From positions 225,509-289,508 of the forward strand of contig BEXV01000020.1 in assembly GCA_003118195.1 (NCBI GenBank): a DNA stretch of 64,000 bases, given 5' to 3'. Origin of the DNA: Hemicentrotus pulcherrimus (lineage: Eukaryota; Echinodermata; Echinoidea; Camarodonta; Strongylocentrotidae). Below are positions 49,951 to 63,800 of this stretch, piece by piece; position 1 is the stretch's first letter, and every line of letters starts with the position of its first letter. The notes under the pieces are model-generated. The model did not search any database and was not told the DNA's origin. It worked only from the letters and a program-made list of their open reading frames with translations. The position numbers and the translations under genes were made by a program.

Positions 49951-50000
49951 TTAAACCCATTGCTTACGGGAACAGGGTGGCTCTTATGTTAATGGTCTAC
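49951..50000 (+). mobile_element. Truncated third copy of the 80-bp TTAA element
   Basis: CCCATTGCTTACGGGAAC followed by CTTATGTTAA matches the left half of the element at 35148-35227. The other end is missing or too diverged to see. Confidence 0.45.
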
Positions 50001-53000
50001 TAAGGGAGAACAGGATAAGGTGTAGCACGTATTATACGTGTTAGTACAATAGGAATGGATAATACGAATCGATTTCCAAGAAATGTCCTTTCATGGTAAA
50101 TCCTGATCATTCATTCGAGGACGATTAATGCAATTATGTGATCTTGACCAGTTGAGTCACAAATATGGCAGTTTTTTATTAATGCTTTCATTGGTCGGAT
50201 ATTGATTTTCAATATGAATATGTCATCGTATAACCACATTATTTGACAGATATATCTTGTACATTACTATGCAATGGACTTTCGATTTGGTTGTGCCTAG
50301 ACGATATCACAGTGCTTTGTAATAATATCCTTGGTCATAGGAATAAGCATGAAAAGTACCTGAGCACTATTAAGTAGGGTGCCATTTTGTGTGGCTTTTA
50401 TGCCACAGGTACCAGGGAATACAAAGCGTTTAGGGACGTAAATGACATTCAGTAAAAACTTGATATCGTCCTAAGGACGTTTTACAAACATCTTGAGAAC
50501 ATTGTGCATTTGCTAGGATCTCATCCCAAGACTGAGCATTTACATTATAACATGAGCTCTGATGTCACGACAGAGGGTGCATCAAACCGTGGTCATGTAC
50601 AAGGTTGACAAGGTCTTTGAAAACAGCCTGAGGGACCAGCCATTCTGAACCATTTGATATAGAGCCAGTTGACTAGGAGATGAATGATGGTATCAGAATC
50701 AATCAAACTCTCATCCACCTCCAATCAACTACCTGGAATCTGTGGATCAAATAGCTGTTGAAAGTATGGCGGTTATACCGATACGTTGTTCCGCTTTAAG
50801 TGGCCATACGGGGTCTGTTTCCAAACCTCGATGGTCTTTCAAACATCAGGTATAGTTCTAAAAACTTCTAGTTGTTCTTATTATGCCGTCGTCGTAATAT
50901 TTTGAAATATATGATCTGAATAACATAATCATCCAACTGTCTTTCTCAGTCTTAACCAACTGACTAACATTATTCAAAGTGTGGTGTCCTACTCACATCA
51001 TGAATTTTGTAATCCGGGCTCTCTGCACTAAGATTACAATTTTTGTTGTTTCTACGTATGATTTCAATGGGTGTTCGATGACTTTACAGTATTTCCAAGA
51101 TTGATTCCCGTGCTAGTGCACGTAGTAGGGTATTCAAAGTAACTGGAGGTTTGATACATGGTTTCATCGGTGCCAAAGGAAGTCTTGAATCCATCCAGGA
51201 TACGTGCTTTCCCAGTGGGATCTTTGATGTCACTTCGACCAAGGACTTAACGTCGACTTATCGCACTTTTGCATCTTTAAAATCAAAAGGACAACGAAAG
51301 CCGGTGCAAGTGTTGGATGATAATGCCAAAAGAAAATTGACAAAGTCCAGATACAAGTCCTGCCATTGATAATATATCGTGACAGTTACCAGCTCTCTTT
51401 CAATGTGGCGACATCGCCTATTGATCCAATATTCCAAAGTCTCTGGTCTAATACCTGTGTGTTGTTACAGATTTTCGGAGATTTCTGCTGCACATACCCC
51501 CGTTGGGTAATATGAGAACTTTGACTTGCAGGTGAGAAGTTCGACTCATGTGTCAGGTGAAGATGGCTAAACGAGGCTGTCATCACCTGAATGGATTTCC
51601 TACACGTCTTTGCCACCGTGTGTCCAAGAAGCCATTGCTGAAACGTTTTGGACCTTTGTAAAGCCCGAGTTCCCAATAAACAAACAATGAGCTGTTGTTT
51701 TAAACGGTGGGCAATATTAGACTTTCTGCACACCATGTTTAGGGTTTCATCTAATTGTTACACTATACTTGTCGAAGTGTCCGCATGTCGCTTTATTTCT
51801 TTCCAATATCAATTCCCTTTTCAAACCACCTGAAACATGTGTTGTATTTATACATATAAATATGTTTATTGCATTTGTGGGATTTGAGAATTCTCCAGAG
51901 CGCTTCCAGATGATTTATCTACTGAATTTCTTAATTCTTTCAAATGCAAAATTACTGCCTTATAACTTTGACATGCAAGTAATATTTCCTGCCATGTTCA
52001 TGACCAAATAAATACTTGTAAATATCTTGTCGAACTAAAGACCTATATTCCACACTGAAAGTCTGATCTTTCAGCCAGCACAAGCAGAGGCAAAACAACC
52101 GATATTGTTGACAAAAATGGATAGTTTTACTGAGCAAGTTTTTCCTCTTGCCTGAAGGTCGTCTCGGATCATTCGAGGCACATCGATCAAAGCGAAGCCA
52201 GAGAAGACATGAAGAATGATCCTGGAGGGATGTCAGACAATTAGAATGTTTGAACTTTGAAAATAGCCTCGGGTCATCGAAGAGGATATCGAGATGTAGG
52301 TTAAAGAGGAGTCTTTTGCCCTCGATATTTTAAGGAAAAAGTACGGATATTGGTAATGATTTGTATAAATGTCCTCTCACTCTAAAATGTGGTGCACGGA
52401 CTAATATATTTGGGTTTTGTTTTGTGATTGACATCGCTGATTTGCAGTGCATCGAATGGGAGTCAGAGACAGATTTATTCAATTAAACAAGTATCGACCA
52501 TGTTAGTCTCTAAAATGATAGTTCAAAGTATATCATAGTTCATGTTATAATTTTCTTTCATTCTCTATAAATCTAACATTATTTTGTAACAATTGTACAC
52601 TTGGGCATTTTTTAAAATCCCTAGTAGAGCAATATTGTTTGGTAAAACAAAAGAATTGACGTTATCACTGATTTAACTATCTCAGCGTATAAAAGCATTC
52701 GTTTAGTTGTCAATATTCGTTACCAACATTATATGATTTCAACTTTAGCATTGCCAGCTGATCCCTATGAACTTTTACCTATTGGAAACTTCCAGTTACA
52801 ATGTCATGAAAGTATTTGTAATATTGTTGCCGCCCACATAAATGTTTTTAGAGAAAACAACATGATTTAGGAACATAGGAGCCTCTTTCATAATGCTAGA
52901 AAGTTTTTGAACTGCACCCCTACCCCCCCCCCCCCCCNCTTGTAGTAAAACGATGACTCTGGGCTATCCGTCTTTCCTCTTTCTGAACACCGTTTGAGAA

Positions 53001-55480
53001 ACCGATGCACTGCCAAGTTAAGTAAAATCACATTCAATTTCATCGTATTAAATAAATCGAATTTAAACATGACTTGACATTTTTTAGTCCGCCGTTGTCA
53101 TAGATTGTCCCTACAGCTCATCCCGTCGCTGATTAACTTTTCATTGGAACCCATTGCAAAATGTGATAACACCGTGGACATCCAATTGCCAAAGTCGATT
53201 CGTCATTGAACAGTAGTTTCAGAAAGCTTTTGTATAAACACATCAAATGGATCATTGCCTATGTGCAAACTCATGCGGAGACGGGTAATATTAGCTATGT
53301 TTACACGAGACCGTCTTAGTTTCAAACTTTACTTTTTGAAACCTCGATGTTATAAACAACGATCCACTAACATCGACCAAGGCTTCTCTATCGGGACCGA
53401 AACAACGAGGATTTAAAGTTTGAAAGTACATTCCAGGCAAGCAGACGTTTTAACTACAAGCTGGCGTTACCTAGAAGTTAATTGTGTTTGCACGTAATTT
53501 CGAACATAGACCCACTCTGCGTGCTCGTCATTATCGCGCTTAAAACTTTGAGTAAGTTTTGCAAACACCAGTGCAGCAAGGTCCCTATTAACAACAAAAT
53601 AACTTCCTTCCAAGTTTGAAGCCACAAACTAAAACTTAGAGCTAAAACGTAAAGACTGCCGTGTGAACCTGTCAAGCAACAGAAACCTCGGCTAACCCCA
53701 AAGACATTCATTGGAGGTGTAATGCTATATGAATCAGCTTGATTGGGTCTCAGCTTCTCTCTCGACAGATCCGCCATGTTTGATAACACGAGCAGTTTCG
53801 ATCTTTGCTACATGCCTATTGTCTGTAATTACATACCTTGGCTTTTTGTGACCCCAACTTGCACTTTTGTTCTTTAAGAACAGCTGATGCAAGTTGATAA
53901 CTTTTTAAAGGCGCCGACTTTCAATCACTAAATGTACCTCAAATCTTTGAAGGGTTTGGGGAGCATACGTCATGTGCGTTCAGTCTAATACTTGAAGATA
54001 ATTTGAATAAGGGAGTTTATAAATGTGTATAATTAGATATTGCTTATCTAGATTAAGGAGATAAGTAATATAATTATATCAAGGAAATCATATTTTATTA
54101 TGCGTATTTCTTCTCCTACCCCACCCCCACCCATGACAAACGATTATGAGCCTAAGATTATTCAGTTAAAAATGATAACAATAATAATAATATACAAGTC
54201 TGTGTGTCTTATTCCTTCCCATTATCCCAATTTTATTCAAATATAAATCAGATCGAGATGGAGGCCGTAGCTTTTTCTATAGATTCATAATAGAATATCA
54301 TATTGATCTATTTCATCTTCACTAGCTTCTCCCATTAGGCAATACTGGCAGTGGAAAAGGTCGGTTTTTAAGGAAAAAAGGGTATTCCAAAATGTTTGAA
54401 AATAAAAAAAAGAATACCTCTATAATAGAACGAGATCGAGTTGTATTTGTTCACAAAGATTCAACAAAATAAACATTTCAAACTAGCCTTGCAGTTTGAT
54501 TAAAAAACACAGTTCATAGGTATAGATTAACATCTAAAAGATTTTTCGTTCTTATAAGAAAAAGGATTTTTCGTTTTTACAAAAAAATACCTGAATGCCT
54601 TCAAACGCATATTGAGATACTTGTAGATCGTACGGTGTGCATGCTTGTTGTAATGGCGGGTACGTTGTATGTTTGAATGTCAGATATGTGTCGGTGGTTG
54701 TGAAGATGACACTGCGATGGCATTGAGACACGTCGCATCTGATTAGATCTGAGGATGAGATGCGAAGCACCAGGCCCTACCTTGGACAGGAAACAACCAT
54801 GTTCTGACACAGCAACAGGTCTACAGCTCCCCTAGAGAGAGGGATCTTTTAGTCTGAAGAGCGCAGACTCTGACAGATATGTCTTTATTCGTGTTTCTTT
54901 CTCAGTTTTGGTATTGTGGATGAAGAAAACATTGCTTAGGACTAGGAGCACTGTGATGATTTTATTGATGAAGTTGCTTGAAATTTGATTTTATATCCCC
55001 CCCCCAGCAAACACAAACAAGGTGAGTTTTTAGACAATATTGAGTAAAATATAAACAAAATCTAGCTATATTTACCTTAATTTATAGCTACTCTTCACCC
55101 AACAGTTGTGCATGCTCTCTTTTTACTATTTTTATCTATTTTTTAACCATATTTTGTTTACTGAGTGTGGGCGTGTAAAATGAACATTCAGTAATTATGT
55201 GAACGCAATTTGTATCAATTATAGCAGATAACAGGATAGGTTAAATGTACGTAGTCATAACTCATGTAGAAGTGTGTATCAGGCATGCATGAAATTACTG
55301 CTGTAATAGGGCATGGAAAACGTGTTTGGAAAGAAAAAACACGAACATAGGTAATAATAGCAACTATTAGGCTTTTATTTTTCAATCACAAGGATAGTTT
55401 TCAACACCCCCGAATCTTAATCCCACACGGTCGACCTGATCTGCCCGATCTCGATGCGCCCTCTAGATAACGGATATAAT
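50001..55480. other. Presumed intron, no gene recognised
   Basis: A 116-codon minus-strand frame (51736-51386) and a 72-codon plus-strand frame (51151-51369) have no recognisable domain. They could be remnants of an old mobile element, but I cannot show it. A C-run with a single N lies at 52923-52938. A C9 run lies at 54999-55007. Confidence 0.45.
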
Positions 55481-55485
55481 GTTCG

Positions 55486-55536
55486 TGACCTTCATCACCT
55501 CCCGAGAGTGACCTTTGACCTTTGAGAGTATGACCT
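55486..55536 (-). promoter_or_regulatory. DR1 nuclear-receptor element with extra half-sites
   Basis: TGACCTTTGACCT at 55509-55521 is a perfect direct repeat of TGACCT with one base between (DR1, AGGTCA on the minus strand). DR1 is the classical binding form for RXR, HNF4 and COUP-TF type receptors. Two more exact TGACCT half-sites in the same orientation lie at 55486-55491 and 55531-55536, so four half-sites fall within 51 bases. Function is inferred only from the motif. Confidence 0.4.
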
Positions 55537-58500
55537 TCTAATGATCAGCATGGTTGAAACATTTTCACGGCTTGACATTAACGTGTGGCGCCGTGAGCTC
55601 TCATTGATATCATCATGATCGTGGAATGTTCTCCACCCCGAGAAACACTTTTTTGAACCCCTTCAAATATTATTTTTAGAAAAAGATAGCAGAGAATACA
55701 TATTTCTTACATCCTGTTTGGATACGCAGGGAAACTCGCTGAGTACGTACCTGTGATGCTGTGAATGTTCTATCACTTCGATGGAGAAGCTTTTACAAGA
55801 GAAAAGTGTATTTTTGATGCTTCAGTTTTATTGGACTTTATACATTTTATACGAATAAAGTTATTGACTTATCTTTCTCTCGTACCTTAATCCACTAATA
55901 GAGGTTTTCATAGTCAAGGCGTTTCCGATTTTTAATGATAATGACATTCATTTCTGAATTTGCATTTTTGCATTGGTGCACAACATTTTCTTTTCTTTTT
56001 CCCCATGTTGAGCACCCACTTATATCATTTTCAATCCCACTCATTTTTTCGTTCTTCATTTTCACCGCCCCATCCAGCCTGCAGAGATTTCGTATTATTT
56101 ACAAGTTCCTTAATATATTTTTCTTTTCTTTGTCTTGATAAAAACATGGACATGTGTACTAAATTGGCACACAGTTGCCCTTTAGGAGGGTGTTACTTTT
56201 CTTGAATTACCTGATAATCTCTACCGGCTATTACGTCAAGACGGTGTTAATTTCCTCCTGCAACCGTGCTAAACTTGACACTTTTCAAGCAGGGAGTTTA
56301 AATACTTAATGAGGAAGAGCCCCAGGACAGCGCCCACTATCCGCCCTATAAAGTTAATCAGATTAAAAAGAAGAGAATTAAGTTATGTTAAAGACAGAGT
56401 TGGGTTCTGGTCAAGCAATTGCACTGTGAAAGAAATTGCTCAGAAGCGATATGGGAAAGCTTGTAGTGCATGCAGATTCATGTGTAACGTGAGGTTTTGG
56501 AATCGTCAAAATGGTAATTAATTTTCTAATTCTTACTAAGAGCCATGTGCACAAAAATGAGAATGTGGGACAAAAAACACATGTGGCATGAAGGATTGAT
56601 TCTAAGACTTCCTGCATTTCTCGTCAAATTTCGGATATAAGGGTACCCGAAAAGCAGTTCTATTTAGGAGACATTCCTTATCTTATTTTTGTTTTAATTC
56701 TTTCAAACTTACCTTAAAAAGAATGAGAATACTCAACAATTTGTTTCTCACCTTTACCAGAATCCAACTTCCCCTTTAATAAAGTTTTGGTCTACACACC
56801 ACGCACTCTGTAACTGCCAAGAAAGCATCAGGATGTACTGGATATGGTACGTGTTTTTAGGATAATTTGCAGTGGTGCGGAGTGGACATCAAGAGGAAAC
56901 CAACTATTCATATAGGAAAGGGGCCATAGGATGACGGAGATGCAGCTGCGAGAAGGCATCAAGGAACTTGGCATCACCATTGGCGTGGGTTTGTTTTGGT
57001 AGAAATGCAACAGGGATATCATCCCTTCGAGAAAACAGGATTAAGCGGTACTTATACCTTGCAGCGAGTCCGACAATACTGTTTTGTCATCGCATCTCTC
57101 TCCCAATTCCTCTTAATTTTCATTGCTGAGTTTGTTTTTGTCCGATTCCTACCGATTGTCCCTCTGGTAAAAGTCCGATCTGTTGACAGGTTGAGGTGGA
57201 GGTTGGACCTTAAACTTGCCTCCAAGAGACACCTTGTTATTCTTGTAAATAATTTGTGGATGTTTAGAAGACCACAGTCATCATCCAAAAGCAGGGAAAA
57301 GTTTAAACAAACCAGCTAATGGTCTGATGATTACCTCCTTCAAGCACAAGAGATTTCGTTAGATCTTGAAGGTTTTACCTTGCAAAGACTTGGAACTCGT
57401 TAACATGCTTTAGAATTGGTCAAAAGGAAAACACAACAAGCTATATTAGAAGTGTTTAGGCAACTTACGGCCACTGGTTCATGAGGCGAAACGTTTAGAG
57501 TTCAATGCTCGCGAGTTTGCATTATTCAGCCAAACTCTACTCCAAGCGATTTGAAATAAACACCAATACAGCAGGAACAATTATAGTTATTTTAAAGAGT
57601 TTTTCGCTTACAATTTCGATTTTTAAAAATATATATAATCAAAGGAAAGCACAGCTTTATTTAACGTTGATCAAATTAACATTGTAAGACGATGTGTCGT
57701 TTTGGTCGGAATGCAACGTCCTTTCAGGAATTTACTCAACACTGTAATGTGTTTAGATTAATGTTCCAGGTATGTCTTTATATGTATTTCATCGGACATC
57801 TAAACATTTATACATCTCTGGAAACGATTGGTTGGGTGAGCGTATTTCCTCACTCCTTGGTCGAATCCATACTTTCAGAATTATTTTCCTTTTATTCGAG
57901 GGGGGGGGGGGTTCATTGTGTAATTTTGGTATTTCTGATAATATTTGCTGTGGTGACATTCTTTCCCGTCAAATATGTTCTTAAGATTTCCCTTCCGTTG
58001 AGTCATATCCATGTATCTGTGACACATTTGGTTCCATTACATAATTTCCTAATGTTCTGTTCAAAAGTTATTTTACGTTGGGTTAATATCCATATATATA
58101 TTTATCACTGTAAAACATTTGCTTCGATGATAATACTTTCCTGTTATCTGGAAACGTCAGTCTGCGTGACCTCATCGTGAGGTCATCGTGAAGAGATGTG
58201 GATTACTCCCAGGTGGCTTGACGACATCAAGATGGGCTGATGTCAACTAGCCCTGGGCTAGAACGCATCTACCCCTCACAGACTCTTGCATTTGAGCATA
58301 CATACATGTATTATTGGTATCATCCCATAACTTGCTCTTTTGCAATTACATAACCCTTTCTCCTTTCCATGGAAGCATGCATGTCTTCTGTTGATCATGC
58401 TCTGTTTCTTCGGCTCCATGAATTATACGTGTTGCTCATACACGCCTATAATTTAGTAGGCTGTATGAATTGCATCCGTACTGCAGTAATGAACCATCAT

Positions 58501-59300
58501 ATGCTAATGCTACAGTGTACATTGACAGACGATTCCTGGTCACAGTGGTCATTATGTCTCCTGTCGTTCGTTCGATCATGTTGACCTTCTTTTGCCATAA
58601 CTTGTTCTTACCGTTTACTCTTCAAACTCCCGAGCCATTTTCGAACGTGATTTTTTCAAACGCTTATATAATTTTATTTGATCATGTTCATATTCGTTAG
58701 GTAATTCTCCATTTCATTCCACATACGATATATTCAATAGATTGCATTTTCGTATAACACGTTTCATACATGAAAGTCATTACATATGCAGCTGCATCTA
58801 CTACTTCTATTACCGAACATAAATCCTGCTTTCATCGGTTCTGATGAACAGAGTCAAAAATAGAACGATCTTTTCTCTCCTCCTTAACTCCCGATATCAG
58901 GGATTGTTTGAAGTGATAATAAAGAGTCTCAAGTGATGACATTCTTGGCCCTATTCATACAAATTAAGGGTAATCCCTTCGGATCTTTGAATACCAGACA
59001 CGCGAGGCACACGGGATTGCGATGCCAGTTATAGATTTCACCTTTGCACCTCGAAATCAGTTGAGAAATCATCTTCAATTTCCATTTCCTTTCATCAGCC
59101 GTAGAAATGGGGGAAAACTGGTACTAGATTACTGTGTATGCTACGGAGTCTTACGTGTATATTTTGATTGCATGCTGGTACATGTATGGGGATTTTGCTT
59201 TTATTGATTCGTGTTTATACGGTGTTTGAAAGTTTTGGAGAGTACATTTATATTGTTTTCCCTACGATTCGTTCCCTGCAAAGACCTAAAGCACCCCNCC
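55537..59300. other. Presumed intron, no gene recognised
   Basis: A 162-codon plus-strand frame at 57692-58180 is AT-rich and hydrophobic. It crosses a G10 run and has no recognisable domain, so I treat it as chance. A weak imperfect duplication may lie at about 57990-58150. No RNA gene or transposon ends were found. Confidence 0.45.
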
Positions 59301-59323
59301 CTCTCTCTCTCTCTCTCTCTCTC
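59301..59323. repeat. (CT)n microsatellite next to an ambiguous base
   Basis: About eleven CT repeats follow CCCCNCC. The N at 59298 probably reflects the difficulty of the repeat. Confidence 0.9.
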
Positions 59324-59566
59324 CCTCGTCCCCCAATCTTCTTACGGCATTTTCTTACGATGATTCGAAACAAGAATAAGAGGAATTTGGTTATTAATTT
59401 AATTATGATGAATTAACGATAGTGTCTATTGCTTGTTTTTCAACCTTCACGCTGCGGGGTCGGTAAAGGTAAAAGTGTTTTTTTTTTTTCTTTTCTTTTT
59501 TGAAAAATACATTGCACCGCGCCCTGGCATTTTGGGGAGTGTAACGATTCACGATGAGATGTTCGA

Positions 59567-59592
59567 CTCTCTCTCTCTCTCTCTCTCTCTCT
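59567..59592. repeat. (CT)n microsatellite
   Basis: There are about thirteen uninterrupted CT repeats. Confidence 0.95.
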
Positions 59593-59829
59593 GTCTTTTT
59601 ATAACCGTGCCTGTCAAGAGATTTCCTATTCTTTTATCCAAAAATTTGATAAGATCATATCTCGGATAATGATCAACATGAAAACACGGGTCAGACGGGG
59701 TGACCTCAGGGGGTAACACCTTAAGGTGTCCTCTTGAGTCCCATCTACAATTTTTTTCACACCCTGAAGAACATCGGATGATCTTGATTAACAACTTCCA
59801 CTGTCTTTGACAGATTTGCTACTCTCAAA

Positions 59830-60840
59830 TGTTGCTTAAGCTGTCCATTTCTCGTTCGCTCTTGTCATTTTTTCCTTTCCCTTTCTGTTCTCTCTTTTTC
59901 TTGCTCTCTTGGCATCTATCCATATATCTGGCAATTGTTCTCTTTAGCCCTCTCTCTATCTCTCTCTCTCACTCTCTCTCTCTCGTTAATTCTATCACTA
60001 TATCTTTTTTCTCTATATCAATCTTTCGCATCCTCTAAAATATCTTCCTTTCTATCAATTTCATCTTTCTTGTAGCTTCTTTATCGTCCACTTGGTTATT
60101 TTCAAATATTGTTCTCGTTATTATATTATATGGGGGTGGTGCTGCGTATTTGTTGTAGCTTACACGATTAAAGATAGGAGTAAATGAAAAAAAGAGGGAT
60201 GCAACAGGAGAAAAGGAGATGGCAACGAATTTATTCAATTACGGTGTGTTATTCGCGCGTGTCATATTTAATTTGAGATTTAGACGTGAACCTTTCTGAG
60301 ACATCCTACCTCTCTTTTACCAAGCCCCTCCCTCTTTCGTGCTCCTCTTCACAATGGCATCTAGTGTGGTCTCTGGGATGAGGCAGGAGTCACGTCTTGG
60401 TGTACACTGATATGTGTCCCTGGGTACCTTACGTGTCAATACATTGCTTTACATAGCATGCTTCATCGCCAGGCATTATCACCTCTTAAAAAATGTGATC
60501 TCCCTGAACAATAAAAAAGACCTGCTTGTTTTTATTTACCCCAGAGAACACGAACGTATTTGTTCATTTTTGACATCATATTTGTCATTCTCTCCATCTC
60601 TCTCTCTCTCTCCCTCACTTTTCTCTCTCTATCTCTCTCTCTTTATTTTCTCTCTCTCTCTTCTCTCTTCGATATAAAGCTCATGCTCTCTGTTTTCTGT
60701 TTGCCTGTCTCTCCCCTCTGACTATAGTATTTCTCTCTCCCTTTAGCCCATACTGTATCTATTTTTATATAATTATATATATTAATTTATCTATATATCT
60801 CATTTTTTGTTTATCTCTCTCTCTCTCTCTCTCTCTTTCC
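59830..60840. repeat. Pyrimidine-rich block with several (CT)n tracts
   Basis: Pure or nearly pure CT runs occur at about 59950-59984, 60589-60670 and 60813-60838, and pyrimidine-rich sequence fills much of the rest. Ser/Leu/Phe-rich plus-strand frames in it are artefacts. An AT dinucleotide piece (TATATAATTATATAT) lies at about 60765-60782. Confidence 0.85.
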
Positions 60841-63800
60841 CTTTTTTCCTCATCTCCTCAGTTCCCTTCCCAGTTCGGTTCGATTTTTTTTTACATCCCC
60901 GCTGCACTTACGCACGTCTTCTTCTTGTCCTACTAAGGTGTCATCCCTTCTTCAGTTTTGTCACTCTTGGAAAAGAGAGATGTCCCATGCTTTCGTCAAA
61001 AGACGTGGTGAAAATAAACATGGACATTCTAGATGTTGGCTTTGGTAAACTGACTCTCCCATCTTGTAAACATGGGTAAACTGAAAGTCAGTGATAAGTC
61101 ATTTCTGTCCGACGTGGAAGTCGACCTGTAGAGTTTTCTTTCGTTCTCCATATTTCCAAACGTGCTAAAGTTAATCTGCTTTCAGAATATGCGGATAAGA
61201 AGTCAAAAAATCTATTTCAAAATTTGATGACTTCATTTTTATTTGGATCATTTGTTTCTCGAAAGAATATTTAGAAATTGACAATACTTTCATTGTGCTG
61301 TCTTTATGAATATATCGCTGTCAAGAATGCAATATGTTTTTGTTGGTTGATTTGTTGTTGTCATTTTGGAATTGTTGTTTATCCTCGAACTAACCGCATG
61401 AATGCAAAATATGCAATGAACTTTCTCATGGTCAATACCTTCTAACAAAAGAATACAATCGTTCTGCACAGTTTTTCTCATTACTCATGCGCTTGATGGG
61501 CATTACAGTCGAGATGACCGTCATCAATTCCATCTCTCTTTTCCCTGGTATTTGCTCCAATGAACAATCCATGATTAATATCTTCCGAAATAAAAATCAA
61601 CACCACGCAATGCCAAGTGTGAAGAAGGGTTAATTATTGCCAGCTCATGCTATAGTTTTTATATTCTTTTTACTCTTAACGGTTTTGTTGTTTGTTAATT
61701 CTGACTAATGTCCCCCTTTTGTCACGCAAAACCACACCCATAACTCAACCTCTTCCTCACACCCATTCCGTCGATTGTTCATCCATCGGGATTTTTATGT
61801 TCAAAGGGTATATTCAAACTGGGTCTAATCTTCTGGAAATTGGTCATATTTGTAATCTAATTGGAGTGGGAGGTGACGATAATGGCGCGCTAGCTTTATT
61901 TAAATCCAATAATTGTTTGACAGAAGCTAGCGGTTGTAGAGTCAATGAGGAATTACGCACGACTCATTTACATCCTTTTCATGCCTGGGTCTTCCAGTTA
62001 AATGAGCCAGCACGGATAGATTATGGTTTGAATGAAACATAATTTTGTTGTTGGATTTAAAAAAAAAGAAATGTATACAAAGATAGTGAAAGTTTGCCGT
62101 CCGTAATTGGATGGTTTTGGATGAATTAACTGTTTCGCCGTACCTCACAAAACTGTTTCCCCGCCTCGAAATTTCTTTTTCTTCCCGCTCCAATAAAGAG
62201 GGGGGGCCTAAATAGAAAATCCGCAAAGCTAACAACGTAGTATTGTGCCTGTGTGAATAATGAATATGCACTGTAAAGATCGTTTACCGTGTAATGACCT
62301 TTAAACATCTTAAAAGTTTCGATTCAATTATGGACCAACGATTAAACCCTTTCCTTTTTTTCCCCGGTATGATAAACGAGGCAAAAGAAACTGTATAGCA
62401 TATCACTTCCCGAAGGAAAAAGAGGCTTAAGCGAAAGGGTGGTCTATAATCTGTAACGGTTTGGGCAAAGCTTGTAGTTGTCTTGCCATGAAGTAGCAAC
62501 GATATTCCGCCCTTTTCTAATTGAATCGGTCATTTTCGTCAAAAGAAATGACATGTACACCCCTTGGGAGGCTGAACCGCAATTGATGTTCCGTCAACGA
62601 TGGTTAATGAGCTTATAATCCTACTTTAGAATCAGCGAAACCCTATAGGGTATGGAGGTTTGTTCGTGAAACTGTAAAGATCCAACTTAAAAACCGAAAG
62701 CAAACACACGTGGGCAAAAGGGATTCGCTCTAATTAGGACCACTATGGTGTCCTCCATTGTACAAATACAAAGGGGAATCCATAAGGGCTATTAGTTCCA
62801 GAATGTGTAAATTGAATGAGAGAGGCAAACAAGACATTTGTATATTTCGTCTGAATAGTTTCATCAAACAATAGCCTGTCACATTTATGCGACGTTTACT
62901 CTCAAAACCAGTCATAAACCCTCTTGTATGAACACGCCAGCTGCAAATGATTTTCTCTGACAGTCCTTGGTGTAAAATTAAACGTTCATTCACCTTAGAG
63001 AAAGTTATATGATGCCATCACGTCCTCTGTTCATTCTACCAGTAACAATTGCTTTCAATTAACTATTCATCATTTCAATATGTCCTTGCAATATATCGTT
63101 TCAATATGTAGTCAACGTGATTGTGCCATCCTTATAATGCTAGTATAAATACTTTATTCCAATGCCTCTTTCCCTTTTATATTGTTTCCTCAACTGTTTA
63201 CAACATAACTCTTTTAAAAGACATACGCTTTCTTCTCTAAAAGTAAGAGATACGTGTCTTGCATAAATCAAACAATAATTGTCTATGGACGTGCGCGAAA
63301 AATCAACGGACAACGAAAGTCTTAATTGAAATACAAACCCAAGAAGGTATCGACGCTTTCAATCATGAATAGGAAAGAATCCGAAAATCCTAAAATATAA
63401 ATGTAAATCTTGAGAATTTATGAATGTGTATCCTTGACCAGAATATACATACACCAGACATACATACACATTGGTATTAAATCGAATGAATTCCATAAAT
63501 AGAAGAAATGCAACCGCGACAAGTCTATTTTTGTAGTAGCACTGTTAGCCTGGTAAGTAGATGGGAGGCTCTCGAATGACTTTCATTTCTGAAGTCTGGT
63601 TCGTATTCATGCACCATTTCCAAAGCGTCAAGTCTTGCACCCTTTCCTAATCAAATTTTCGAAGAACATGCATACTTTCTCCCAGCATGTATCGTGATTT
63701 AGCGAATGAAGCGAATCGACTTTGAGCATTTGTTCGGCTTTTTTAAAACCACCGCTCCCCGTGCGATAAACGGCGTGAAGGTGTGAACATTCACAGTGGG

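Noticed and set aside
51386..51736. 116-codon minus-strand frame as a possible transposase remnant
   Set aside because: No catalytic motif, zinc finger or terminal repeats were seen. It cannot be told from chance.
56309..57319. Several 60-107 codon frames on both strands as a possible decayed gene
   Set aside because: No shared frame, motif or splice structure links them.
57692..58180. 162-codon plus-strand frame with hydrophobic stretches
   Set aside because: AT-rich and crossing a G10 homopolymer, with no family resemblance and no start context. Hydrophobic residues follow from T-rich DNA.
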